A DNA stretch of 29,715 bases from Polytrichum commune (Eukaryota; Streptophyta; Polytrichopsida; Polytrichales; Polytrichaceae): positions 1 to 29,715 of the forward strand of contig CATNTY010000053.1 in assembly GCA_950295325.1 (NCBI GenBank), in the 5' to 3' direction. The translations under genes were made by a program, and so were the position numbers. Of this stretch, positions 1-9,291 are shown piece after piece. The stretch's first letter is position 1. Every line of letters starts with the position of its first letter. The notes under the pieces were generated by a model. That model did not search any database, was not told the origin of the DNA, and worked only from the letters and a program-made list of their open reading frames with translations.

Positions 1-799
1 TTACTTGGATTGCGAGAAATGACCGCAATATGTGTCCAATTCAACAATTGGAGGCTAGCCTAAAGACTTAAAGACCTGGTCACCTTAGTTAATGTCCATC
101 CATTGCTATATAGCGAGTAGCAAAGATGAATGGTTAGTTGCCACAACACTTGGATTCTTTAAAACGGAAGGTTTGTTCCCCACCACATTCCACTCTAGTT
201 TGGCAAATGAAGATGGAGTGATTTCAATTCACAAACAAATTGAGAAACGGATGAATACAATGAAGCAGAATATTTAACAAAATTTGAAGTCATAATGGAC
301 AATAGAAGCACCTTATAAATTTCAACACCAAGTACAAGCAAGTGTTTTTACACTAGAATCATGTTAATAGCTGTGGGGGTACAGCTGAAAAGTAATCCTG
401 CTAAATATTGGATTTCACCATTTGCAAGAGGTCTCTTATATATAGATTTCATGAATATTGCTCAACACCTTCTGTTACTTTGCCACAACACAGACTGTCA
501 TATCGACCAGTATCTACTCTATAACCAACGCCATTGCACGTTGTAGTCCTCAAAGGAAACTCAATAGGTACAGCAACAGACTGAACAAGGCTATATAAAT
601 GGCTCCTTCCCCAAAACAGGTGCAATCGACATGTGCAGTAGCAGGATGTGAAAGGACGATCAAGACCACCACAACATTGCAAGCCCCTAGTGAGCACAGT
701 TGCTGATGAATTCATCAACAGCTACAGAGAAAACTTTGATCTTTCATATCCAGGCTGTAGCAGCAACATGGCACACATCACAAGCTTGAACAACTTCCC
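1..799. other. Left end of copy A, no gene supported
   Basis: Only short open frames occur here, and their differences from copy B show no coding bias. The bases near 90-92 are the unoccupied form of the site that holds the 338 bp hairpin element in copy B. The sequence from about 300 onward is very well conserved with 17300-17800 but has no recognisable motif. It may belong to a noncoding transcript or to the downstream flank of moaC. Confidence 0.6.
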
Positions 800-2340
800 A
801 AGTCACTGCTTCTCTCTTGAAGAGGCAACATACCTTGAGTTTATATGTAAAGCTTTGACTATGAAGCCATGGCACCAGTCATGGTTTGCAACTTCTACCA
901 TGTCCCTGGACATGAGAGTTACTAGAACATTGATAGGTTTGTTACATCAACTCAACCTCTGGGAGAATTGCACGAAACTGGGATTTCACAGAAAATTTCA
1001 AGGTAGACCTCTGTTTGTGGAGAGCCAGTGAAGCAATGGAGAGTAGGCCTACTGAATGTGGTTCCAGCCCTGAGTCACTGCTTTTCCCTCGAGGAGCCAA
1101 TATATCTTGAGTTTAAGCACAGAGATGGGATTATGAAGCCTTCGCATGGTCATGGTGTGCAACCTCTGCGGTGTCTCTGCATAAGAGAGAAACCTGTACA
1201 TGGGATTTTACATCAACTCAACCTCTGGAAGGCTTGAATGGAATGCATAAGTCTAGGCTTTTATGAAACGATTCAAGGTAGACCTCTGTTTTTCAGGGAG
1301 CAAGTGAAGCAATGGAGAGTAAGGGTGAGTTTCCATGTAGTGGTAATAAGGACAAACTCACCCAAATGTAGATGGAATCTAGTGTGGGCAGGGTTCATAT
1401 CTGCCAACTAGCTACTCTCATCTTCTCAAATCCAAGCCCACCTACTAACCTCCTCCTCCAAGTTACCAAGGATGGACCTCCTCCTTCAATGCTTCGGTGA
1501 CCAACACTTGTAGGTTAAAAAGTGCATTAGTGGGCACATGGAAATCAAGCGGCCCATGTCCACGGCCCTTCACATTCACGAGGCTACCAGAATGTGGTTG
1601 GTTGGTGGCTTGTGCTTAGGTACATGAGAACACCTCCAACCCACTATTATCTAGAATCTAGTGGCTAGCAGCCTACATGGAAACTCACCCTAAGCCAACT
1701 GATTATGTCTCCTACACTGTTTCACTGCTTTGGCAACCAAACTGGTTCTCTTCAAAGGCAATATACCTCCAGTTTAAGTGCAAAGCTGGAACAGTGAAGC
1801 CACGGGATTGTATGGTTTGTAACTTTTACAGTGTCTTCCCACATGAGAGTTACTTAGGACATAATAGGTTAGTTCCATCAACTCAACCTCTGGAAGGATT
1901 TGAATGGATTCCATGAGCCTAGGCTTTTCAGGACCAATGCAATGTAGACCTCTGATTGTGAGGAGCAAGTGAAATGATGGAGAGTAAGCCAACTGATTGT
2001 GTCTCCAACCCTCAGTCACTGCGTTTCTCTTGAGGAGCCACTATATCTCAAGTCTAAGCGTAAAGCTGAGACTATGAAGCCTTGGCACTTCTACGGCATC
2101 CCTGCACACAAGAGTTACTCGTACATGATATGGGTTTGTTACATCAGCTCAACCTCTGGAAGGATTTGAATGATTTGCACGAGACTAGGATTTTAATGAA
2201 AACTTCAAGGTAGACCTCTGTTTGTGAGAAGCAAGTGAAGCACTGGCCAGCTTATTGTGTCTCCTACCCTGATCGACACTGATGAAGTGCTGTTGCTGAG
2301 GCAACGTCATTGAGCTTCCAAAGCATACCTCCAGAGAAGC
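800..2340 (+). repeat. Tandem array of ~260-290 bp units, 4 plus a partial, downstream of moaC copy A
   Basis: Anchoring on a shared GTCACTGC-like motif gives units starting near 802, 1074, 1721 and 2014, with a partial unit from about 2273 running into the moaC stop. Each unit repeats the same order of phrases: GAGGCAACATACCTTGAGTT-like, GAAGCC(A/T)TGG-like, CATGAGAGTTACT-like, CATCAACTCAACCTCTGG-like, AAGGTAGACCTCTG-like, then GTGAAGCAATGGAGAGTA-like. The second unit is enlarged by a transposable element. The units are well diverged from each other but nearly identical to their partners in copy B, so the array is older than the duplication. Transcripts of moaC would run into it as 3' untranslated sequence. 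Confidence 0.85.
1323..1690. mobile_element. Tourist-like (PIF/Harbinger-type) MITE, 368 bp, copy A
   Basis: The terminal inverted repeats are perfect here over GGGTGAGTTTCCATGTAG and its complement, flanked by TAA on both sides (1320-1322 and 1691-1693). A 3 bp TWA target duplication with G-rich ends is typical of PIF/Harbinger-derived MITEs. The following tandem unit has the unoccupied site, reading GAGAGTAAGCCAACTGAT without an insert, which sets the borders exactly. There is no transposase frame, so it is non-autonomous. The same element occurs in copy B. Confidence 0.88.
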
Positions 2341-3742
2341 TCAAGGATCAGAGGTGGCTGATCTCTCTTCTCTGCACCAGTCACCACTCTTGCCTCCTGT
2401 CTTGGACTCCAGCTGAATGTCAGAGATTTTGATGTCTTTTGACACAGCCTTGCACATGTCGTAAACGGTGAGGCTGGCAATAGACACAGCAGTTAGCGCT
2501 TCCATCTCCACACCCGTAGGACCAACAGTCGTCACTTTAGCTTCAATGTCCACGGCATGCAGTCCCTCGTTGAGACTGAGGCTCAGATCAACCCCACTCA
2601 GCAACAGGTTATGACAAAGGGGTATAAGATCGCCCGTCTGTTTCGCACGCATGATACCTGCGATTTTCGCCACCGTGAGAACATCACCTTTGGAGATGCT
2701 GTTGGCGGTGACAAGGGAGAATGCATGTGCACCAAGGTGCACTCGCCCGCTTGCAACCGCCACTCTCCTTGTGTCATTCTTCATGGAAACATTTACCATT
2801 GCGGCCTTCCCTGTCATATCAACATGTGAGAGACCCATAGCAGGTGGCTGATTTTCTCTGCCAATATCCTTTGATCGAGACACAAATTGGTGGTCAAAAT
2901 CCCTCACTGCACCAGTGGTAGTCAAGTTGCTCCTCACCGGTTCCAGTCGGGCTGACAGTGCAGAATTGAGTTGTGGGTCAGAAGAGACTTTGCCTTTCAT
3001 GGCGGAACTCGCCTCAAATCGCGATGGAGGCACAGCACCAAATATAGCTTCCAGTTCCTGCCAACCGAGGAAGGAGCACTCGTCATGGTCAAGTTGATCA
3101 CTACCCCGTCCAATTTCATTTTACATCGTGATTGCAAGGAGAACTCTCGAGGCAGCAAGATATATCTGGAGCACACACCTCTGGTCACTTCTTCAAGTTG
3201 GCAACAGCAAGCTCATTAAAAGCATCATTGGCAAAAAGGGAGAAGCAAAGGAAGGCAAGCTGGTTAAATAAGAAGATTCAAGGGACCCTCATTGAATGGG
3301 TGGATTATGTCTCCCATTTTGGAACCCTCATTTCTTCCACCCAAAGAATTACCACACCAACAAACATTGCATGGCCAAAATGTTTTGCATATGGGCACAC
3401 CTTGTCCTTTTGAAAGCGTTTAAGCCAATTTCATATTCAAATGATGTAGAGATGTAAAATCCATGACTAGTGGAAGTGCACCTTATTGAACTCGTCAACA
3501 ATGGCATCCTCATCCCCGTTCAGGGTTACACTTCCCGGTTCACCATAACCAAAGCCTGTCCTTTGAGCCTTGTCAAAGTGACGATTGTCCTCCTCATCAC
3601 TGAAATCACCACCATCAAACCCTGACCCTAATGAGGATTTCCACTTCTCCCTTGAAAATGCCGCCCGGCATCCCCCAGTCAGGGAAGACTGCGCAGTGGA
3701 AACAAGCTTCCAAAGAGCTCCTTGTCTGCCTCTGAGGAGCAT
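2341..3742 (-). CDS. CNX3: Cyclic pyranopterin monophosphate synthase, MoaC/CNX3 family, mitochondrial; copy A
   Basis: MoaC/CNX3 acts with MoaA/CNX2 in the first step of molybdenum cofactor synthesis, turning the GTP-derived cyclic intermediate into cyclic pyranopterin monophosphate; in plants this occurs in mitochondria. I read two exons: 3482-3742 (87 codons from ATG) and 2341-3057 (239 codons with stop). The intron is 3058-3481 with GT-AG ends in phase 0, giving 325 residues. Residues 1-30 are rich in Arg, Ser and Ala with few acids, as in a mitochondrial presequence. The junction reads EFNK/ELEAIFG, like the N-terminal region of plant CNX3. The MoaC domain is about 162-315, with KGDV (K210), LIPLCH (C235, H236), GVEMEALTA (E271, E273), YDMCKA (D287, K290) and TGGKSG. 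The linker before the domain seems longer than in Arabidopsis. Odd: residue 224 is Arg, where copy B has Gly and relatives have Gly or Ala. No TATA box was seen. Confidence 0.95.
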
Positions 3743-4454
3743 CTTTGGGGGCCGTTAGAGGGTTCGCTTACACCTCCATCCGCAGCTCTTCATTAATCAT
3801 CTGCATACACATCCAAATCCCCATTACAGGCATGCAATCGTTTTACCCTTTTTTGGTAATTCGGACTCTTTGCTGGGGTCTGCACCTTCCAACAAGTTGC
3901 TCCAGATAAATCCACTCATCTGTGAGCTCTGACAACAAAATCCTTAAACCTTAACCCTAAAATATACAACCTGATCCCAGATCTCCTGTCAAACATGGGT
4001 CACGCTCTCTTAAAAGAAGAGATAGAATTCCATTCCTTCCCAAGCCCCTTCACGATGACTATAACCATGGGCATTGGCACAGATTGTGCAATTGCGTTAC
4101 TTGTTGTCCCAGATATTGATGAAGAATATGCATACACTATTGACGCTTTAAGCTTGATGGTAGAAATAGGACAGCCATGATCATTTGTCCAATACAGTAA
4201 ATATACCAAACCAGTACACAGAATCAGGACCTCTACTATTGAAGGGAATGCTCACTAATCCTTAGAGAAGCTCTTCATGGAGAAACCTTAACAGTGACGA
4301 GTAGCTGGCGACAGGATATGTTATGAATAAAACGAAGCTCTCTCTCTCTTTAAATCGTCCAATTTCGCCAGGACGGAACCTTGCCAGAGATATTATGGTC
4401 CTCACCAAATGCTTCGCGAAACAAGATAAAATGAGAAAATAGATGGACCCTGAC
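3743..4454. other. Upstream region of moaC copy A
   Basis: There is no clear TATA box near the moaC start. A telobox-like motif (TTAACCCTAA) lies at about 3951-3960; teloboxes are common near transcription starts of plant housekeeping genes. A plus-strand 61-codon frame at 3995-4180 is open in both copies, but most of its differences between copies change the amino acid, so I do not call it. A short CT tract lies near 4337-4352. Confidence 0.5.
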
Positions 4455-5115
4455 GCTGATGATTTGACAAAGACAGGAGCAAACATACAAGTCATCAACA
4501 AGCATAAATTCTGTTCGAGGTCGTCCTACATTCAGGGTTTAGGGTTTTAGCTCCTCATTTTGCATTTGAGCAACTTAAACACCTATCTAAAACAAAATCT
4601 TTACGCCGTTAACTATACAACAATAGGTAGCATCGGAAAAACCTCAGTCGCATCAGAGAGCTGATGAGCTCGAATGTCGAACATCACCCACAAATAGCTT
4701 TTGAGATTCTTAACCCAGAGCTACATTTTGGTGCAAATGTGCCCCAAAACCGTTACCTCCAAATGTGCACAGAAAGTGAATGACTCCGACTCCCATGTAG
4801 CTGATAATTTGACAAGCATGGGAGCTCAAACAGACGTCATCAACAAGCCTAACTTCTGTTCGAGCGCATCCTTAATAAGGGTTTAGGGTTTAAGCTCCTC
4901 GTGTTTTGAATTTGAGCAACCCAGATAGCCTAGCTATCAGGAAATCTTCACGCCGTGAGTTCCACACGAGAGGCAGCACAAGGAAAACCTCATTACGATC
5001 AGAGAGCTGATGAGTTCGAATGTCAAACATCAAGCACAAAAATAGCTTATGATGCAAATGTGGCCCAGGCCGTTTACCTCCATGTCCACAACAAGTGAAA
5101 TATGACTCCCACTAC
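4455..5115 (+). repeat. Two direct repeats (~345 and ~315 bp) with telomere-like motifs, copy A
   Basis: Units at about 4455-4799 and 4800-5115 share GCTGATNATTTGACAA-like starts, GTCATCAACAAGC, a telomere-like core, CAGAGAGCTGATGAG and GACTCCCA-like ends. The telomere-like cores are AGGGTTTAGGGTTT at 4534-4547 and 4878-4891. The same pair exists in copy B at 21465-22121. The pair lies 0.7-1.4 kb upstream of the moaC start. Whether it is promoter DNA of another transcript or noncoding repeat cannot be decided here. Confidence 0.75.
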
Positions 5116-5553
5116 GCAATCCACTCAAGCTTATCCAGTCCCGAAGCTCCAGCTTCCTCAATAACGATGCACACCTTCTATACCTCAGTATCACCGAAAT
5201 TTCTCACAAGTTGCTCAAACCTCGATGAAAGTTTCAGTTACCGACTAAGTAAGTAGGTACTTCCAGCCGACAATGAGCACCATCGAAATTGCTTCAAGAT
5301 TCGGCCGAACATCCGCCGTGAGCAATCGGGCACCGAAGAACTTTCACAGCTTTCTCGCTATGCACAATGTTGAGTTCGAAATCTACAGTACACAAACATA
5401 TTGTGGTCTTTGAGCATACCGGAGGGCGTTCTATCAATCCCACGTCAAGAGGTCTCACCCAATCGTAGGAATGACACGTGTCAGATGGCATATTTGTTAT
5501 CTGTCGAAATAGAGAGCTCTCTCCAATGCTATGTTTTAGTTGAATGTAGTTCA
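5116..5553. other. Intergenic part of copy A, no gene seen
   Basis: This is closely matched by 22122-22574 in copy B. No splice-bounded or long open frame stands out. The last 11 bases (5543-5553, AATGTAGTTCA) are the left target duplication of the element that follows. Confidence 0.5.
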
Positions 5554-6008
5554 GGCCTTGGACAACTAACTAACTACGCTTAATTCAGATATTAGTTAAC
5601 TAGTTGCCTTTCATAATTATTGTTGTTCGCGATTTGACCTGTCAAAAAATGTAGTTAACTATAGTTGTTTTAAATTTGGTCTGCCAAAAGATCTAGTTGA
5701 TTATAGTTGTATCTAGTTAACTAAAGTTAGGGGCAACATGTTCATGGATTTCTATTGTAGTGTTGTAGTATCACAAGTGTGTTATTTGTGTTGATGGTGT
5801 ACATGGAGGTTGTTCCGGAGCCTAGCATTGTGAGTGATTGTATAAAGGCGTTTCTTGATGAAGACCCTAAACTGAAGCAAATCAAGAGGTGAACTTTTTC
5901 GAATATATAATAATACTTGGAATTTTTCTAGTTAACTATAGTTGTTATTGTATCTAGTCCTAAATTTTTCTAGTTAACTATAGTTATTTTTGCAGTTGTC
6001 CAAGGTCT
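5554..6008. mobile_element. 455 bp terminal-inverted-repeat element with 11 bp target duplication (Mutator-like?), only in copy A
   Basis: The ends are GGCCTTGGACAACT and the near-complement AGTTGTCCAAGGTC(T). AATGTAGTTCA flanks both sides (5543-5553 and 6009-6019). Copy B has a single, one-base-different AATGTTGTTCA at 22564-22574, the unoccupied site. A target duplication of about 9-11 bp is typical of Mutator-like elements. Inside are five copies of the perfect 10 bp palindrome TAGTTAACTA (5593, 5652, 5714, 5929 and 5971), concentrated toward the two ends as subterminal repeats. There is no transposase. The middle holds a possible captured coding fragment. Confidence 0.85.
5758..5888 (+). 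pseudogene. Possible captured exon fragment inside the 455 bp element
   Basis: The palindrome-free middle of the element is open in one frame and ends in a hydrophilic segment reading EVVPEPSIVSDC, then KAFLDEDPKLKQIKR. It is preceded by an acceptor-like TTTCTATTGTAG and followed by a donor-like AG/GTGAAC, with an in-frame stop just after. Mutator-like elements often carry host gene pieces (Pack-MULEs). I do not recognise the parent gene. It could also be chance, since it covers only about 43 codons. Confidence 0.3.
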
Positions 6009-6019
6009 AATGTAGTTCA

Positions 6020-6802
6020 TTCTTGATTATATGTTGATCACACTGAGGGCCTTTCTATATGGGCATAAATATAAATAAATATAAATGAATGCAAGTGCTT
6101 TTTGGCACTTGCATGAATAAAAATCCATTCATCACTAGAGAGTACCCATCCATGCATGGATGATCTCTCTTGTGATGTAAATCCTACTTGTAAGTAAGAG
6201 GGCTTTGCTCGTTTGTGAGTGTAGCTATATATATATATTGGGGTCTTTGTATTGTGTGATTATGATTGTATTTTGAGGGTTAGTTAGGATCTTGGTTTCT
6301 TTCCACTTTTCTCGTAGGTTAGGTATTTTATAGATATAAGGTGTATCTTTTTCATTAGAGTTTGACAAGGCGTTTGGGTAATTTGAGTTTTTTGAAGTAT
6401 TACATAGTTGGGGTGTGGATCACTCGCATGGCCCCGGTTGTAATACAACAAGCTTTCAGTTATTTTGTCAGAGAGCATCTATGAGCAGGTTGTATTTGTC
6501 GTGTTTTTCTTGGATAAAGTTTTCTATGAACTAGTCATGGCAATAGGTAACAATTGGTGTTGAAAACAAGGCCGGGGGAGGGGGGGGGGGGAGGGGTGGC
6601 TTCTTTGGCTACACCAAGGATAGTTGTAATGTCTAGACATAAGTGAGCTACACATGTGCAACAATGAGTTGTGCATGTGTTGGTATGGTGTTGTCTTGAG
6701 ATGTGCTTTCATTTGTGCTTGCAGCAAATGGCATGTATTGCTTTGTTGTGTTTATCTATTCAAAATTCTTTATGAATCTTTGTGTGCATATTAGGATCAT
6801 GT
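6020..6802. other. AT-rich repeat-derived DNA shared by both copies
   Basis: This matches about 22575-23320 in copy B with many small changes, far more than the genes show. It includes a perfect hairpin at 6089-6114 (stem ATGCAAGTGC, 6-base loop), the palindrome ATCCATGCATGGAT near 6147-6160, a TA run near 6225-6239 and a G-run at about 6574-6595. The hairpin is decayed in copy B and the G-run differs in length. No gene is supported. Confidence 0.5.
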
Positions 6803-6852
6803 GGGGGCATATGTCGATGGCATGTTGTGTGCATAGTGTGCAGTTGATTGTC

Positions 6853-6991
6853 TGTCACGTGAGGTGACATCGGGGGCTAAGTTACATCAATTTAGGAGTA
6901 AATGGACTCCATTAGGAGTCCATGTGTGTTGGGATGAGTAACGGACTCCATTGGGAGTCCTAGTTAGTTGTTCATCCACTCCATGGATGAA
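6853..6991. repeat. Cluster of four stem-loops
   Basis: Four consecutive short inverted repeats occur: TGTCAC/GTGACA (6853-6869), TGGACTCC/GGAGTCCA (6903-6922), GGACTCC/GGAGTCC (6943-6960) and TTCATCC/GGATGAA (6971-6991). The middle two share one stem sequence with 4-base loops, so they look like a duplicated module. The role is unknown. Confidence 0.6.
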
Positions 6992-7395
6992 CTCCACATA
7001 GGATTGGGGTTGTATGGAGAGGAAGGCCTCTTGACTTGCCATTGTTGTCAAGTCAAGTCTTGTGAGTGTGTTTTGAGAGAGAGAGAGCTTGTTGTTGCTT
7101 TCTCATGGCTATGGTGTAGTAGATTATGAGTAAAGCCTTTGCATTCTTTCTCCACCACCTGCACTCTTGGATTCTCCCTTCGTGGAGTGAGAGATAGCTT
7201 GACTCTTGTGTGTCAATTTTAGAGTTTCTTAAGCTTTGTAAGGAGACATTTTAGTTTCTTAAGCTTGGAGAGAGAAACCCTCATCTTGAAGAGGTGGTTG
7301 TTTAGTATTTTAGTTTGCTATTTTATTTTGCTAATTGATGTTGACAACGACACTCGATCTGTTGTGTTTAACGATCTTAGTTTACACGACATGTC
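6985..7395 (+). repeat. LTR-like direct repeat, first copy
   Basis: This shares ordered blocks with 7695-8125: GTCAAGTC, TTGTGAGTG, CACTCTTGGATTCTCC, GTGAGAG, CTTGACTC and a right end with AACGATC and TTTACACGAC. The two copies are strongly diverged. The order resembles the R/U5 part of a plant LTR, but no LTR termini are confirmed. Confidence 0.5.
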
Positions 7396-7694
7396 GGGTG
7401 ACGGGGCCAGAAGGTTTGGTTTCTTAGGTTGCCTATGTATTGGGCATATCGAAATTTTAGTATTTGTGTCATTTGTGTGTCTATTATCCATAGGGTTGTC
7501 TAGAATTGGATGAAGAGTTTAAGGTCAATGTTGTTATTACTAAGGCATTTTTCTTAATATATAATTGAATTTGGTTTTTGAACAGTTAATTAGTTGTGCT
7601 ACTTCGTCATTCTCTGTTTTTTATTTTAGTTTCCTTATTGATCCATCCCATTGTCACGGTATGCAACGTCGGCGTCCACACCGCATCCGAGGGG

Positions 7695-8125
7695 GCAGGG
7701 GATTCGTTCATTTAGAGTTAGATGAATGAACCTTAGGAGTTGGAGAGATGCTCCTAAGTGAGGAGCCTCCTCCTTGGCTTGGCATTCTTGCCAAGTCAAG
7801 CCTTGTGAGTGAGTGTGTGAAGAGAGCTTGTGCGAGATGAAGATTGCATGTTGTTTCAATAAATTCTTGAATTCTTCTCCCCTTACTTACACTCTTGGAT
7901 TCTCCTGTGGTGGGGTGAGAGTTAACTTGACTCATTGTGTGCATTTGAAGAGAGAATTAGAGCTCTTGCTAGGGTTTGACTCTCTTCCTTCTCACTTGAC
8001 AAGAATGTCAAACCCTAGTGTGGAGGTGTGTTGTGTATGTGTGCCTTTGCTATGTTTTAGTTTTAATTGTTAGTGGTGGTTGGTACTCGAGCTGCAGTGA
8101 CAAACGATCATTATTTACACGACAC
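7695..8125 (+). repeat. LTR-like direct repeat, second copy
   Basis: This is the diverged partner of 6985-7395, in the same orientation and ending in the same TTTACACGAC block. Its left part has its own inverted repeat GTTCATT/AATGAAC (about 7705-7731). The short spacing between the copies (~300 bp) would suit a small non-autonomous element more than a full retrotransposon. Confidence 0.5.
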
Positions 8126-8418
8126 CGTACTCTTGATGTATGGTGGTTCTCAAGCTAATATGGTGAGGTATGTCCAATATGGACAAATGGGACTATTCCA
8201 TCATCCATGTTTGGGCTTGCTAACAACCTTGCCTAGGTTGTCCACTATCTCATTGTAAAAAATGTCCACGTGTGCTTTGATTTTTCACATGTGGGTGTTA
8301 TTGGTTCAATTTTTAGGTGGTGTGCTATGGGCGGTGATAAGTAGTTTGTTTGGATGGTTGTGTTGGGAGGATGGGCTTTTTATGTGGTTGTAGATAAGGT
8401 ACATGCTATTGAGATTAT

Positions 8419-9291
8419 CCGTGAAGATGTAGATTTTATTGGTTTTTTTATGACTAAGTTCATTTGGTGTTTAAGACATAAGAGGATTGCATTGAGTTAT
8501 GCTCTTAATATGTTTGGGTGGCCTGGAAGTATTTATGCTATGATTTTTTGTTATATTTGCTATAGACTCCAAAACTGGCTAGAATACATGTGTCATCCTC
8601 ATTAGGGATGTGAATGGGTGTGAATGAGCCATTGATGTAGAAGCTCGTTAGTGGTAGGAGTTTTATGGGATTGATTGTGGATAGTTTTATTGGTAGAGGG
8701 TTTGGGAGTGTGTGTATGTGTATGTGTTTGTGAGAAGGGGAGAGTTTTGTTTGCGTTTGTGTGATGAAAATTAAAAAGCATTTGGATAAACTAAAAATAA
8801 GTTGGGGATGACGGCACTTGTAAAATTATTCATAAGAAGTGTCAGTATAAAAGTTATCACAATGACATAAAATACCATATGGCACGAAATACAATATTTA
8901 GTATAGACTATGGAACTAAGTGAGTGTGTGGCCGAAGTATTCTAGGGCATTTACTATAGTGCGGCCGTACATGTAAAAACATATAGGTACTTCATTTTCA
9001 AGCATTCTGAAATTGAAGCATCATTTAACAACTGCAAAGTCCACTCTTCTAATTTATTTCAATAAGCTTGGACAACATGAAAATACACATTTCCAAAATT
9101 GGTGTACATATTTTACATTCACTCTAGTATGTAAATTGGAACACCACCTCTATATGAAGACAAAATTGACGAAGGTGAGCCTCAACCTCTTTTTCTAGCT
9201 CATTACTAAGTCTTGGGGCAAGATAAATTTCTCATTTGCTTCATTGCTCGTTTGAGCAAGAAACAGAGAAACATTATATCAAGTATAAGGG
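8419..9291. other. Noncoding, copy A, downstream of the small membrane-protein gene
   Basis: Matched by about 23331-24205. The last 200 bases before the gene's stop are the better conserved part and would be its 3' untranslated region. No other gene is supported. Confidence 0.5.

Larger units (their letters stand above)
6803..8418. mobile_element. 1.6 kb block present only in copy A, with two diverged direct repeats (degenerate LTR-like element?)
   Basis: Copy B joins the sequences flanking this block directly near 23328-23332. The block holds two related direct repeats and a run of stem-loops near its left end. I see no clear target duplication, primer-binding site or polyprotein frame. It is either an insertion of a degenerate non-autonomous retroelement in A or a deletion in B. 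A short plus-strand frame at 8354-8605 runs across the right junction, which slightly favours deletion in B. Confidence 0.5.

Noticed and set aside
648-1237. Frames of 127 and 69 codons in the tandem array
   Set aside because: They cross repeat units in shifting frames and end at the repeat boundary. Conservation with copy B reflects the recent duplication.
2557-3219. Plus-strand frames opposite moaC copy A, and the same at 19565-20227
   Set aside because: They are antisense shadows of the moaC exon; the minus frame carries all the family motifs.
3995-4180. 61-codon plus-strand frame, open in both copies (also 21001-21186)
   Set aside because: Most differences between copies change the amino acid, which does not suggest coding constraint, and there is no motif. 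It stays a weak candidate only.
8354-8605. 83-codon plus-strand frame with hydrophobic content
   Set aside because: Its partner region in copy B has frame-breaking indels and lacks the left part.
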